Source of the DNA: an uncultured Litoreibacter sp.
Lineage (GTDB): Bacteria > Pseudomonadota > Alphaproteobacteria > Rhodobacterales > Rhodobacteraceae
Reading direction: 5' to 3'
Length of the DNA: 64,000 nt
Assembly: GCA_947501685.1 (NCBI GenBank)
Contig: CANMWQ010000005.1
Coordinates: forward strand, 1 to 64,000
Below, piece by piece: positions 1 through 7,678 of this stretch. The notes below the pieces were generated by a model. That model did not search any database and was not told the origin of the DNA. It saw only the letters and a program-made list of their open reading frames with translations. The position numbers were made by a program, and so were the translations under genes. The first letter of the stretch is position 1, and each line of letters begins with the position of its first letter.

Positions 1-77
1 TGCTGTCGCCAGTTGACTATGAAATGAAACAGCAGAAAATGCATGAGGCAGGCGTCTAGGAAACTAGGGGCACCTCA
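1..77 (+). mobile_element. right end of an IS3-family insertion sequence (truncated by window edge)
   Basis: The first 59 bases hold the end of a reading frame that resembles the C-terminus of IS3-family OrfB transposases. It is followed within 20 bases by a sequence ending GGGGCACCTCA. On the other strand this begins TGAGGTGCCCC, the usual form of an IS3-family terminal inverted repeat. The element's outer end is therefore placed near base 77. The rest lies left of the window, so it cannot be said whether the copy is intact. Family assignment is from memory of IS3 ends. Confidence 0.6.
3..59 (+). CDS. IS3-family transposase OrfB, C-terminal end (partial)
   Basis: Only the last 18 codons are visible, reading LSPVDYEMKQQKMHEAGV before a TAG stop. 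The LSPVDYE pattern is typical of the very C-terminus of IS3-family OrfB integrase-type transposases, just after the DDE domain. The catalytic region is outside the window. Its position directly before a terminal-repeat-like sequence supports the call. Confidence 0.6.
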   Translation: MSPVDYEMKQQKMHEAGV

Positions 78-98
78 AAAATTCCAATCCTTTCACTT

Positions 99-953
99 TC
101 ATGGGGATGGTATTTCGAACGTCAGTGAGGCCCAGTGGCTTTGCCAAACGACCGAGCCAGGGCCCGCGACTGGTTCCATGCGCACCGCATTCAGCAAGTA
201 TTGCCCCGCGACGCCCAGGCTGATCGTTGCAATGCCTGCCTTGTCGGTTGTGACGAGTGTACGGGTCGCGACAGACGGAGCCTGCACGCCGGATGGCTTT
301 TGGAAAATTGCAATTTGTGTGAATGGCGCGGGGTCGCCTTGCCAGCTCAGCATTACGTCAATCTCTGACTGATCCGCGGTAAATGGATTTCCTTCGACGA
401 TTAATTCAAACGGCAAACCGGTTGACGCGTCCGAATGATCCGGCGCGAGTGGTCCGACCTGAACTAGTGTGCGTGCGTTGCGAATATAGGCTTCAGCGAT
501 GTCCGCCTGTGAAAGTTGCCGGTCAATATGCATGACGGCAATATCCGCGAGGCCCTCGTATTCCAGGTACTCGGTGAATTCAGCGAATGTGTCGAAAACG
601 ATGAAGGCAGGGTTCGTTTCGAGTGTGAAACGATGCAGTCCGGGTTGGTCCAATGCGACGCCTTGCATCGCGGGGCGGTCACCGAGCCGCGCTTTGAGGT
701 CACTGGGAGCGTCAGATGGCCAATGCTTTATTTCTCTGACCACATTATCGAGATACGGCAGCGCCTGCCCGACAAGGTTTTGCCCGACGCGCATGTCAAT
801 CGACAGGCTTTGGCCGAGCTCAACAATACTGCTCTGAGGATCAAGCCAGAACTCATGCGCGGCGGCGGACGATGCGGTCAGGCAAAGGCTCAGAAGTATA
901 TTCGGCAAAACTGCCTTGCCGCAATTGGTCGGGGTGCTTCTTGTGTGGACCAT
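99..953 (-). CDS. exported DUF4198 family protein
   Basis: This is a 284-residue protein. The start at 953 is chosen because AGGAG lies 5 bases upstream and an N-terminal signal sequence follows (hydrophobic PNILLSLCLTASSAAA, cleavage before HEFW). The mature start AHEFWLDP and a C-terminal VWQSHWASLTF are marks of the DUF4198 family, periplasmic proteins often found with nickel/cobalt permeases. It is the last gene of the ECF sigma/anti-sigma group and has its own candidate ECF promoter. A paralogue sits at 42872-43681 beside HupE. A role in metal handling is inferred from family context; no metal site can be proved here. Confidence 0.8.
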   Translation of the reverse strand: MVHTRSTPTNCGKAVLPNILLSLCLTASSAAAHEFWLDPQSSIVELGQSLSIDMRVGQNLVGQALPYLDNVVREIKHWPSDAPSDLKARLGDRPAMQGVALDQPGLHRFTLETNPAFIVFDTFAEFTEYLEYEGLADIAVMHIDRQLSQADIAEAYIRNARTLVQVGPLAPDHSDASTGLPFELIVEGNPFTADQSEIDVMLSWQGDPAPFTQIAIFQKPSGVQAPSVATRTLVTTDKAGIATISLGVAGQYLLNAVRMEPVAGPGSVVWQSHWASLTFEIPSP

Positions 954-1035
954 GATAACTCCTCGTGACGATGGCGTGGTGCATCGGATCGGGCTTTCCA
1001 AGAATGCCACAGACCGATGCTTGGGCGACTTGGAA

Positions 1036-1062
1036 GTCACGCAGAGTTTCAGGAAAAGTTTC
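1036..1062 (-). promoter_or_regulatory. candidate ECF sigma promoter for the DUF4198 gene
   Basis: On the minus strand GAAAC (1062-1058) is separated by 16 bases from CGTGAC (1041-1036), 83 bases before the start at 953. The same arrangement with a 17-base spacer and CGTGTC lies upstream of the gene at 2462-2875. A GAAAC-type -35 and CGT-type -10 fit ECF promoters in general. The assignment to the adjacent sigma factor is inference. Confidence 0.4.
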
Positions 1063-1113
1063 AGGGCCGCTGGCGATTGCGTGCTGACTTGAAGACCGAA
1101 CTCGGCTCGCTCG

Positions 1114-1800
1114 TCAAATATCTACAAAGGTCCCGGTCGCCAGAATTGTGCCAGTTGGCGCTCTGGTCGGTGATCCGCCGGGGGGTTCGTCGGACAGGGC
1201 AATTGTACCGGTTCGAACGCCCGGCGCGATATCATCGGGCACGACGATGCGGGTTGTGCCTTCGGCGGCCAGAAGTCCGAGAGACACAGGCGCACTGGCG
1301 CCTTCCGCAATCAACCAAAGCTCAAGCACACGTCCCTGTGGCGCGGCCCCGACCACCCGGTCCAGAACGATCTCGTGGGTCGCCGGGATTACTCCGGCGG
1401 TCACCACAAGCGACCCATCGGGGGCGGCGAGTTCGGCCTGAAAGCTGGGAGTCAGATCGGGAGGGTTGAGGATGGGCGCGAAGACCAGAAACGCCGTGAC
1501 AGCCGCAACGGCCAGAGAGCCGAACCCGGTGAACCAGCCCCACGACCATGAGCGGGACGGTTTTGCCTCGCCATGCAGCGCGGCGTTTACGGATTGTTTG
1601 ACGCGAGGCGGCGGCGCGATCGGGGCAACTTCGTCGGCGATGGGAGCAAAGTGCGCTTCCCAGTCATGCACCAGACGACGCAACTGAGGATCGTCCTTCA
1701 GACGTTCCTCAAACGAGGCGTGCTCGGACGGGTTCAGGAGGCGCAGAACGTATTCTGCTGCCAGCGTCGAGTCGCCGTATTCGTCCTCGGGGTTGCTCAT
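1114..1800 (-). CDS. anti-sigma factor, RskA-like
   Basis: This 228-residue membrane protein probably binds and silences the ECF sigma factor encoded just upstream. The N-terminal ~90 residues (LAAEYVLRLLNPSEHASFE) resemble the cytoplasmic zinc-less anti-sigma domain of RskA-type proteins. A single membrane segment follows near residues 92-110 (GSLAVAAVTAFLVFAPIL). The C-terminal part (VLELWLIAEG, LGLL, TFVDI) matches the RskA extracytoplasmic domain. The start at 1800 gives an ATGA overlap with the sigma gene stop, which implies translational coupling; an in-frame ATG four codons earlier is possible. Confidence 0.85.
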   Translation of the reverse strand: MSNPEDEYGDSTLAAEYVLRLLNPSEHASFEERLKDDPQLRRLVHDWEAHFAPIADEVAPIAPPPRVKQSVNAALHGEAKPSRSWSWGWFTGFGSLAVAAVTAFLVFAPILNPPDLTPSFQAELAAPDGSLVVTAGVIPATHEIVLDRVVGAAPQGRVLELWLIAEGASAPVSLGLLAAEGTTRIVVPDDIAPGVRTGTIALSDEPPGGSPTRAPTGTILATGTFVDI

Positions 1801-2339
1801 CGGGTCAGACATTCCCTCAGTTTGAGTAAGCTACGCCGGAGCCACGTCCGCATGGTGTTCAGCGGCACATTCTGGGCTTCGGCCAGACCATTATATGTTT
1901 CCCCTTCCAGATAAACCCGCTTCACGGCTTCGGCGTGGCGCGGATCAAGTTCGGTCATACAGGCCTCAATCTGAGCGCGTTCAGAGCTGGCGATGGCTTC
2001 GGCTTCGGGGCCGGGGCGGTCGTCGGCAAGCTCGGCGGCTTCGTCGATGGGCTTGGTTTTTGTCTTTCGTTTCCTCAGGCGGTCAATCGAGAGATTGCGC
2101 GCCACAGTAATGAGCCAGGTCATCGGGCTGTGACCGGTCACGGTATAGCTGTCGGCCTTGTGCCAAATCCGGATATAGACTTCCTGAAGGACTTCTTCGG
2201 CTTCGGCGCGGTTGTTCAAGACACGCAGGCATACACCAAAGAGTTTCGCGCTGGTTGCGTTGTAGAGAGCAGAAAACGCGGAACGGTCGCGCAGAGCCAC
2301 CTGCGCGATCATCGCCTCGATATCTGCTGGTGTCGTCAT
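1797..2339 (-). CDS. ECF RNA polymerase sigma factor
   Basis: This is a 180-residue group 4 sigma factor. Region 2 is seen around residues 25-92 (AEEVLQEVYIRIW, then PMTWLITVARNLSIDRLRKRK). Region 4 spans about 125-178 (LDPRHAEAVKRVYLEGETY, NTMRTWLRRSLLKLREC) as a helix-turn-helix. It directs transcription under the control of the overlapping anti-sigma gene. Likely targets, from a shared promoter-like motif, are the DUF7282 and DUF4198 genes on either side. The inducing signal is unknown. Confidence 0.9.
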   Translation of the reverse strand: MTTPADIEAMIAQVALRDRSAFSALYNATSAKLFGVCLRVLNNRAEAEEVLQEVYIRIWHKADSYTVTGHSPMTWLITVARNLSIDRLRKRKTKTKPIDEAAELADDRPGPEAEAIASSERAQIEACMTELDPRHAEAVKRVYLEGETYNGLAEAQNVPLNTMRTWLRRSLLKLRECLTR

Positions 2340-2360
2340 TCTGGGTTCGCAACCTTTCGT

Positions 2361-2390
2361 TCCACGCTAGGGTTTGCGACGGAGTTGTCA
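2361..2390 (-). promoter_or_regulatory. weak candidate autoregulatory ECF promoter
   Basis: On the minus strand TGACAAC (2390-2384) lies 17 bases from CGTGGA (2366-2361), 22 bases before the sigma gene start. It resembles the GAAAC-16/17-CGTG(A/T)C pattern of the two neighbouring candidates but matches less well. A housekeeping TTGACA hexamer overlaps the same place, so the promoter class is uncertain. Confidence 0.25.
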
Positions 2391-2400
2391 AACAGAAGCA

Positions 2401-2432
2401 CCCGCTCTGCGGGGATGAAGCGCAGACGCGGG
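2401..2432 (-). terminator. terminator-like hairpin after the DUF7282 gene
   Basis: CCCGCTCTGCG (2401-2411) and CGCAGACGCGGG (2421-2432) pair with one bulged base around a 9-base loop. Read on the minus strand the hairpin follows the 2462-2875 gene and is succeeded by a T-rich stretch (TGCTTCTGTTT). It would separate that gene from the sigma operon. Confidence 0.5.
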
Positions 2433-2461
2433 CACCTTGGGTGAAGGTTGGGTTGCGCGGT

Positions 2462-2875
2462 TTACTGCGCAGTGATGACACTCATAACAAGGTTACCGTC
2501 GATACGGATCGGCCCATCTTCCTTCGCCCCAAGCGTGTACTCAAAAACGCCCGTCGCCATGCCGCCGGTTTCGGCGTGCACCATCAGCATCAGCATATCG
2601 CCGGGCATCACCGGTTCGGTCAAAATCGCGGCGACATCGATGTTTTCGCCTTCGCGTAGCGGTGCGTAGCCCACGACCGGACCCGCCGTCATATCGGCGT
2701 CCGTGCGGTGAACGACCATCCAGCCGTTTTCGCCCGCGATGACTTTTTCAGCGCTGACAATGCCATTCTCTACGGACTGATCTGAACCCATAACCATCGG
2801 CGCAGCGGCGTGTCCGGCGGCGAAAGCGGTGGATGCAGTGAGTGTGGCGGCGATTGCGAGTGTGATAATTTTCAT
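2462..2875 (-). CDS. secreted DUF7282-like protein
   Basis: This 137-residue protein has a clear signal peptide (MKIITLAIAATLTASTAFA, cleavage before AGHAA). The mature ~115 residues (DQSVENGIVSAEKV, GWMVVHR, PVVGYAPL) resemble DUF7282, a small beta-rich extracytoplasmic domain of unknown function. It lies upstream of the ECF sigma gene in the same orientation and has its own candidate ECF promoter, so it is probably a regulon member. The family call is from pattern recognition only. Confidence 0.7.
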   Translation of the reverse strand: MKIITLAIAATLTASTAFAAGHAAAPMVMGSDQSVENGIVSAEKVIAGENGWMVVHRTDADMTAGPVVGYAPLREGENIDVAAILTEPVMPGDMLMLMVHAETGGMATGVFEYTLGAKEDGPIRIDGNLVMSVITAQ

Positions 2876-3803
2876 AGCGATCTCCTGTATTTTTCAGAGC
2901 TTTTTGGTAGCGCTCGATGGGAGACACGGACGGGTGGTCCGGAAAGTTTCAAGAAGGCTAAAGAAAACCTGAATATTTCCCAAAAAAGTACTCTGACCTC
3001 GGACAATCCGAACTTCGCCTAAAGATCTCAATCAAACTAGGCTTTGCAGGATCTCAAACCCCAACGCTTTTCAGCTCTACACGCGTTTTGCGGTTTGGTG
3101 TTGGGGGATCGGTCCGATTGATTAAGCAGACCTAGGCAACAGGTTGTTCAGCGGCAGCTGTGTCCGCGTCCTACCAGTTCGTGCACGGCGCAGCGAAAGG
3201 TTTTGTTTCTGGGAGCCGCCATTCGTAGAAAGCGCGGCGAAGGTGTCAGGAGAGCCCAAAGTGCATTTTCGATCATCTCGCTGCGCACGCTTGCCGCATG
3301 GGAATGCTGCACCGGCGGCAAATTCAGCACTGCCGCGCGGCGGGTAGACCAGCCATTCCTGCAGAGCGCCGCAAGGATCAAACGTGGACTTCACAGACCG
3401 CGGAGCGAGCTTACGGTTCGTCTTCGTTGTACGCGGGCCAAATGCAATGAGAAAAGTTGGTCGTCTGAAGACTTAGGGCAAGTCTCGTCTACGCGCTGAG
3501 CATGCAAACCAGTTGCCTTTATATCGTGTCCAAAACGGACCTTAACGCTGCCACGACCAATCAAGCCATCTTTCAAGGTTTTGATCGATGTGGCGTGGAA
3601 GACTTGGCAGTCGGGGGTCGCACTGATGTTTTCACGATTGTTTCCATAGCAAGCTATTTCAGTTCGGTGGTCAATTATTGCATGCCTGCGGTCACAATTG
3701 GCAACGCCTTCTTGCTTAGTGTGACCAGGAACGCGATCACGAGAGGGGTGTCCGTGTTCCATCAGAATTGCAGGTGTCTCACCTGATACGGGAGGAACGT
3801 CAC
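2876..3803. other. 928-bp non-coding stretch
   Basis: It holds the promoter of the minus-strand gene at 2875 and, at the right end, the ribosome binding site GGAGG for the gene at 3804. Short open frames on both strands show no recognisable domain, signal peptide or good ribosome site. It may be decayed sequence; nothing more can be supported. Confidence 0.5.
2923..2950 (-). promoter_or_regulatory. candidate ECF sigma promoter for the DUF7282 gene
   Basis: Minus-strand GAAAC (2950-2946) is followed after 17 bases by CGTGTC (2928-2923), 48 bases before the start codon. The element TGAAACTTT is shared with the candidate promoter at 1036-1062. Confidence 0.4.
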
Positions 3804-5240
3804 ATGGCAGCCATAGCGCCGAGTAAGTTGAGAGTGGGCCTTTTTGGCATAGGTTTGGACGCGTATTGGCCGCAATTTGAAGGTTTGGAGGACCGCCTAA
3901 AATCTTATGTCGATGTAGTGCACAACAAGCTGAAACGAGACGACGTTGAGGTTATCAGCCTTGGATTGATCGACACGCCCGAAAAGGCGGTGCAGGCAGG
4001 TCATGATTTCAGGTCAGCCGATGTGGATGTCATTTTCTTGTATGTCACCACCTATGCCGTGTCGTCGACCGTGTTGCCAGTGGTGCGCCGCGCCGGGGTG
4101 CCGGTAGTGATTTTGAACCTGCAGCCGGTCGCGTCCATTGATTTGGCCAGCTTTAACGCCCTTGGCAGTCGCGCCAAGATGACGGGCGAATGGCTCGCCC
4201 ATTGTGCAGCGTGTCCGCTGCCTGAAATTGCAAACGTCTTTACCCGCGCAGGCATTGATTTTCATCAGGTAACAGGGGTCCTGGAAGGCGACGCGCATGT
4301 AGATGCCGAAATCGAAGACTGGATCGAGGCGGCTCGTGTGGGTCACGTGATGGCCCATACCAAACTTGGCGTTATGGGGCGGTATTATAACGGCATGCTT
4401 GATATCTATTCGGACATGGCGCTGCAATCCGCCGCCTTCGGCACCATCATCGAAGTTCTCGAATTTGATGAGCTTGCAGCGATCCGCAGCTCGTTGACGG
4501 ACGCCGAAATTGGCGAAACGTTGGTCCGGATCAAGGCCGAATTTGATATTCAATCCGATTGCTCAGAGGTCGAGTTGCGCCGCGCGGCCAGCACCGCCGC
4601 CGCATTGTTCAAAATGGTGGAACACCATGGGCTGGGGTCCATGGCCTATTATTATGAATCCACCCCCGGCACCGTACATGAAGATATTATCACATCTGTG
4701 ATCTTGGGTTGCTCAATGTTGACGGCATCGGGCGTGCCAGTCGCCGGTGAGTATGAGGTCAAGAACGCGCAAGCCATGAAGATCATGGATACCTTTGGCG
4801 TCGGCGGTTCATTCACCGAATATTACGCAATGGACTATGTGGATGATGTTGTGATGATGGGCCATGACGGCCCGGGCCACACGCAGATCGCCCAAGGCAA
4901 AACCAAGGTGCGCCCGCTTGAGGTCTATCACGGCAAGGTTGGTGCGGGCCTAAGCGTCGAGATGAGCGTGCAGCACGGCCCGATCACCTGTCTGTCTGTG
5001 GTGGAACTGGGCGGGAAGGTATCGCTTCTGGTGGCCGAGGGGGAATCCGTTCCCGGCCCCATTCTTGAGATTGGCAACACCAACAGCCGCTATCGTTTTG
5101 ACATTGGCGCGCGCCAATTTGTCGAGGCATGGAACGCGGCGGCCCCGGCGCATCACTGTGCCATTGGTGTCGGCCATATCGCCAAGCGTCTTGAAAAGCT
5201 GGGGGCCCTGCTGGGGCTCGATGTCATTCGGGTTTGCTAA
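3804..5240 (+). CDS. L-arabinose/L-fucose isomerase family protein
   Basis: This 478-residue protein resembles the AraA/FucI isomerase superfamily. It has an N-terminal Rossmann-like part (LRVGLFGIGLDAYWPQF), a central section with HTKLGVMGRYYNGMLDIYSD, and a C-terminal FDIGARQFVEAWNAAAPAHH reminiscent of AraA. It probably interconverts an aldose and a ketose or binds a related sugar. The start at 3804 has GGAGG 8 bases upstream; an earlier in-frame ATG at 3768 lacks one. It converges on an AraC regulator with a 17-bp tail overlap and lies next to a CUT2 sugar transporter, so it probably acts on the imported sugar. No araB or araD kinase/epimerase is in the window, so the substrate is unknown. 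Confidence 0.7.
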   Translation: MAAIAPSKLRVGLFGIGLDAYWPQFEGLEDRLKSYVDVVHNKLKRDDVEVISLGLIDTPEKAVQAGHDFRSADVDVIFLYVTTYAVSSTVLPVVRRAGVPVVILNLQPVASIDLASFNALGSRAKMTGEWLAHCAACPLPEIANVFTRAGIDFHQVTGVLEGDAHVDAEIEDWIEAARVGHVMAHTKLGVMGRYYNGMLDIYSDMALQSAAFGTIIEVLEFDELAAIRSSLTDAEIGETLVRIKAEFDIQSDCSEVELRRAASTAAALFKMVEHHGLGSMAYYYESTPGTVHEDIITSVILGCSMLTASGVPVAGEYEVKNAQAMKIMDTFGVGGSFTEYYAMDYVDDVVMMGHDGPGHTQIAQGKTKVRPLEVYHGKVGAGLSVEMSVQHGPITCLSVVELGGKVSLLVAEGESVPGPILEIGNTNSRYRFDIGARQFVEAWNAAAPAHHCAIGVGHIAKRLEKLGALLGLDVIRVC

Positions 5241-6165
5241 GGCTGTCCTCTCGCCTTTGCCCCAAGCGTGCGCGCCAGTCGGATGGCGTGCACGCGACGG
5301 ATTTTCTGAATTGATTGGAAAAGTGGAATGCGGAGCTGAACCCAAGCTGGGCCGCGACGCCTTTGATAGACAGGTTGGTGTTGTCCAACAGGTCCTTGGC
5401 TTTCTGTATCCGCATGGCCATTTGGTAGTCCTTCATCGACATGCCAGTCTGGACCCGAAACGTGCGGCGCAGGGTGGAATAGCTGACGTTCAACTCGTTC
5501 GCGATGTCTTCCATGGGGCCCTGGGCCGTGCACCGCTCTAACAGGAGCATCCGCGCGCTGTTGACCAGCCGATTGGTGCTGTCTTCGTTTGCATTGCGCG
5601 GCCCTGCGAGAATGGCCAGCAGCTTTAACCCCAACATGGACAGCACCGGTTGGTGCCCGACGGCATCTTCGCGTGCCAGCGCGTGAACCTCGGCGAATGC
5701 GTGTTCAACGGCCGCAATATTGGGGTTGCGGATGATGGGCCTGCTTCGGTCGAGAAGGCCAGCATTCAGCGCCATATCAAAGACGGTTCCTTTGCATTCC
5801 ACCCAATGTTCCGTCCATCCGACAGCCGGTTCGGGGGCGTAGCGGTGCCAGACGTTCGGAAACAGAACAAAGACCTGCCCGGCCCTGATGTCTTGCGGCT
5901 TGAACCCGCGCCCGAGTTCGATTCTGCCGCGCCCTTCGGAGATATAGACCAGCTGATAGGCTTGCAGGACCCGCCCGCGCGTTCGGCTGAAAAGATAGGC
6001 CGCCGGGTGGGTCTGGGCCGGGTATTGCGTATGCGGTTTGACCCGCGTGAAACCGGACGAGCGCAGCGTGCAGCCGAGCGTCTGACACAGGCGGCTTTCG
6101 GGAATGTAGCTGAAATAGTTTTCGGATTGATCGACCATATCTGCAGCATGACCAAGGGCAGCCAT
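5224..6165 (-). CDS. AraC family transcriptional regulator
   Basis: A 313-residue regulator. The N-terminal part carries a cupin-like sugar-sensing domain (YQLVYISEGRGRIELG, FPNVWHRYAPE). The C-terminal ~100 residues contain the AraC double helix-turn-helix (MEDIANELNVSYSTLRRTFR, IKGVAAQLGFSSAFHFSNQF). It is divergent from the substrate-binding protein gene at 6410 and tail-to-tail with the isomerase, so it probably controls the sugar island. The start is uncertain: M10 (6138) is an alternative and neither has a strong ribosome site. Confidence 0.9.
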   Translation of the reverse strand: MAALGHAADMVDQSENYFSYIPESRLCQTLGCTLRSSGFTRVKPHTQYPAQTHPAAYLFSRTRGRVLQAYQLVYISEGRGRIELGRGFKPQDIRAGQVFVLFPNVWHRYAPEPAVGWTEHWVECKGTVFDMALNAGLLDRSRPIIRNPNIAAVEHAFAEVHALAREDAVGHQPVLSMLGLKLLAILAGPRNANEDSTNRLVNSARMLLLERCTAQGPMEDIANELNVSYSTLRRTFRVQTGMSMKDYQMAMRIQKAKDLLDNTNLSIKGVAAQLGFSSAFHFSNQFRKSVACTPSDWRARLGQRREDSLSKPE

Positions 6166-6409
6166 AAATCAACTAAGATATGCTGGGCGCCGACAATGCC
6201 ACTGACGGGGCTTTCTTAGTGGTTTGAAATATAATCACTATTCTCAATTTCTGCGATCTTTCGCACTTAAAGAATCCCCAAGATGCCTGAGCAAAACCTG
6301 TATTTGTTTAGCCAGATTTTTGCTTAGGGGTTTGTATAGCCTTTTTGCAGGGAGCGTGCCTATGTCCATTCAGAGCAAGGCACATGATTTTAGGGAGGAG
6401 ACCCAACCA

Positions 6410-7582
6410 ATGAGACATTTCATTCTGTCCGCGACTGCTGCGCTTGCACTATCGGTATCTGCTGTGCCTGCTTTTGCTGATTTTCAGGGATTTGATCCGG
6501 CGACGCATGACGGTTCCATGTTCCCGGCGGAAAACCTGATGGCAATGGTCAAGGCCGCAATGGAGGTGAGCCCGCCGCGCAATGGCGAGAACTATGTGAT
6601 CGGCTTTGCGAACCTGCAGCGCGACATTCCATTCTGTGCACTGGTCGAACAGGGCATTCTGGAGAACGCCGAGGCCGCCGGTATCGAGGTCGTTGTCGCT
6701 GACAACCGGCTTGATGGCGCAACCGCCCTTGCCAACGCAGAAAGCTTCATCACCCGCAATGTCGATTTTGTCATCGAGTTCCAGACCGATGCAGAGTTCG
6801 GGGCGGTTATCATGGACAAGCTGAACGCAGCCGAGATTCCGGTGGTTGCGATCGACATTCCTATGCCCGGCGCTGGCTTTTTCGGCGTGAACAACCCGCG
6901 CGCGGGCTTCATGGGTGGGTCCTATCTGGCGCAGGCCGCGGTGGCACGTCATGGCATGGAAGCCGTCATGAGCGGGTATTTCATCGAAGGTGAACTGCCG
7001 CAGTCCGGCCCAATCCCCGCCATGCGCACCGGCGGGCAAATCGCGGGCTTCCGCGCGGCATTGCCCGATTTTCCCGAAGACCAGATCCTGACCTTCGACA
7101 GCAAAAACACCCTTGAGGAAAGCTTTACGCAGACCAACAATCTGCTGAGCCGCATTCCCGAAGGCGTGCCGATCATGGGCACGGCGATCAACGATCAGGC
7201 GGCGACCGGCATTCTGCGGGCTGCCCAGCAGGACAACCGCGAGATGATCACCGTCGTTGGACTGGGCGCAGACGAAGGGGAAACCCTGGCCAATGAAGAA
7301 GATTTCGTGGCGGCGGTCGGGTCCTTCCCGGAACGCTACGGCAATTCGCTCATCCCGATCGCCCTTGCCACGCTTGCCGGCGAAGAGCTGCCAGATGCGG
7401 TGCTGATCAATCACCAGATGGTGACGCCGGCCAACATCTGCGAGTTCAACAGCACCATCGCGTGTCAGGACGTCGAGGTGATCGATTATACGTTCCCCGA
7501 AGAGGGCTTTCTCGCCCATCTTGCGGCCTTGCGCGACGATCCGACCTTGGCCGATGTTCAAAACCTGATCCCGACCGAATAA
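6410..7582 (+). CDS. sugar ABC transporter substrate-binding protein (CUT2 type)
   Basis: This 390-residue periplasmic binding protein starts at 6410, preceded by GGGAGGAG, and has a signal peptide (MRHFILSATAALALSVSAVPAFA). The two-lobed fold of the ribose/galactose-binding family is seen in YVIGFANLQRDIPFCALVEQG, DFVIEFQTDAEFG and ITVVGLGADEGETLANE. It is longer than the usual 310-330 residues of the family. It delivers a sugar to the permease and ATPase encoded downstream. A hairpin after the stop may lower expression of the later genes relative to this one. Confidence 0.88.
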   Translation: MRHFILSATAALALSVSAVPAFADFQGFDPATHDGSMFPAENLMAMVKAAMEVSPPRNGENYVIGFANLQRDIPFCALVEQGILENAEAAGIEVVVADNRLDGATALANAESFITRNVDFVIEFQTDAEFGAVIMDKLNAAEIPVVAIDIPMPGAGFFGVNNPRAGFMGGSYLAQAAVARHGMEAVMSGYFIEGELPQSGPIPAMRTGGQIAGFRAALPDFPEDQILTFDSKNTLEESFTQTNNLLSRIPEGVPIMGTAINDQAATGILRAAQQDNREMITVVGLGADEGETLANEEDFVAAVGSFPERYGNSLIPIALATLAGEELPDAVLINHQMVTPANICEFNSTIACQDVEVIDYTFPEEGFLAHLAALRDDPTLADVQNLIPTE

Positions 7583-7597
7583 GGCGGCCAAAATCAA

Positions 7598-7629
7598 AGC
7601 CACCGGGCCCCGGTGCCGGGTGGCTTTTT
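7598..7629 (+). terminator. attenuator-like hairpin between binding protein and ATPase genes
   Basis: AGCCACC (7598-7604) pairs with GGTGGCT (7618-7624) and is followed by TTTTTG. It sits in the 96-bp gap of one operon, so it is more likely a partial terminator or mRNA-stabilising element than a full stop. Confidence 0.55.
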
Positions 7630-7678
7630 GCCAACACTTCGCTGCAGTCTGGTCCGGGGCTGCCAAAGGGTATTGCCG

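Noticed and set aside
3391-3786. Overlapping open frames of 94-123 codons on both strands in the 2876-3803 gap
   Set aside because: No ribosome sites, no domains and strand ambiguity; treated as non-coding.
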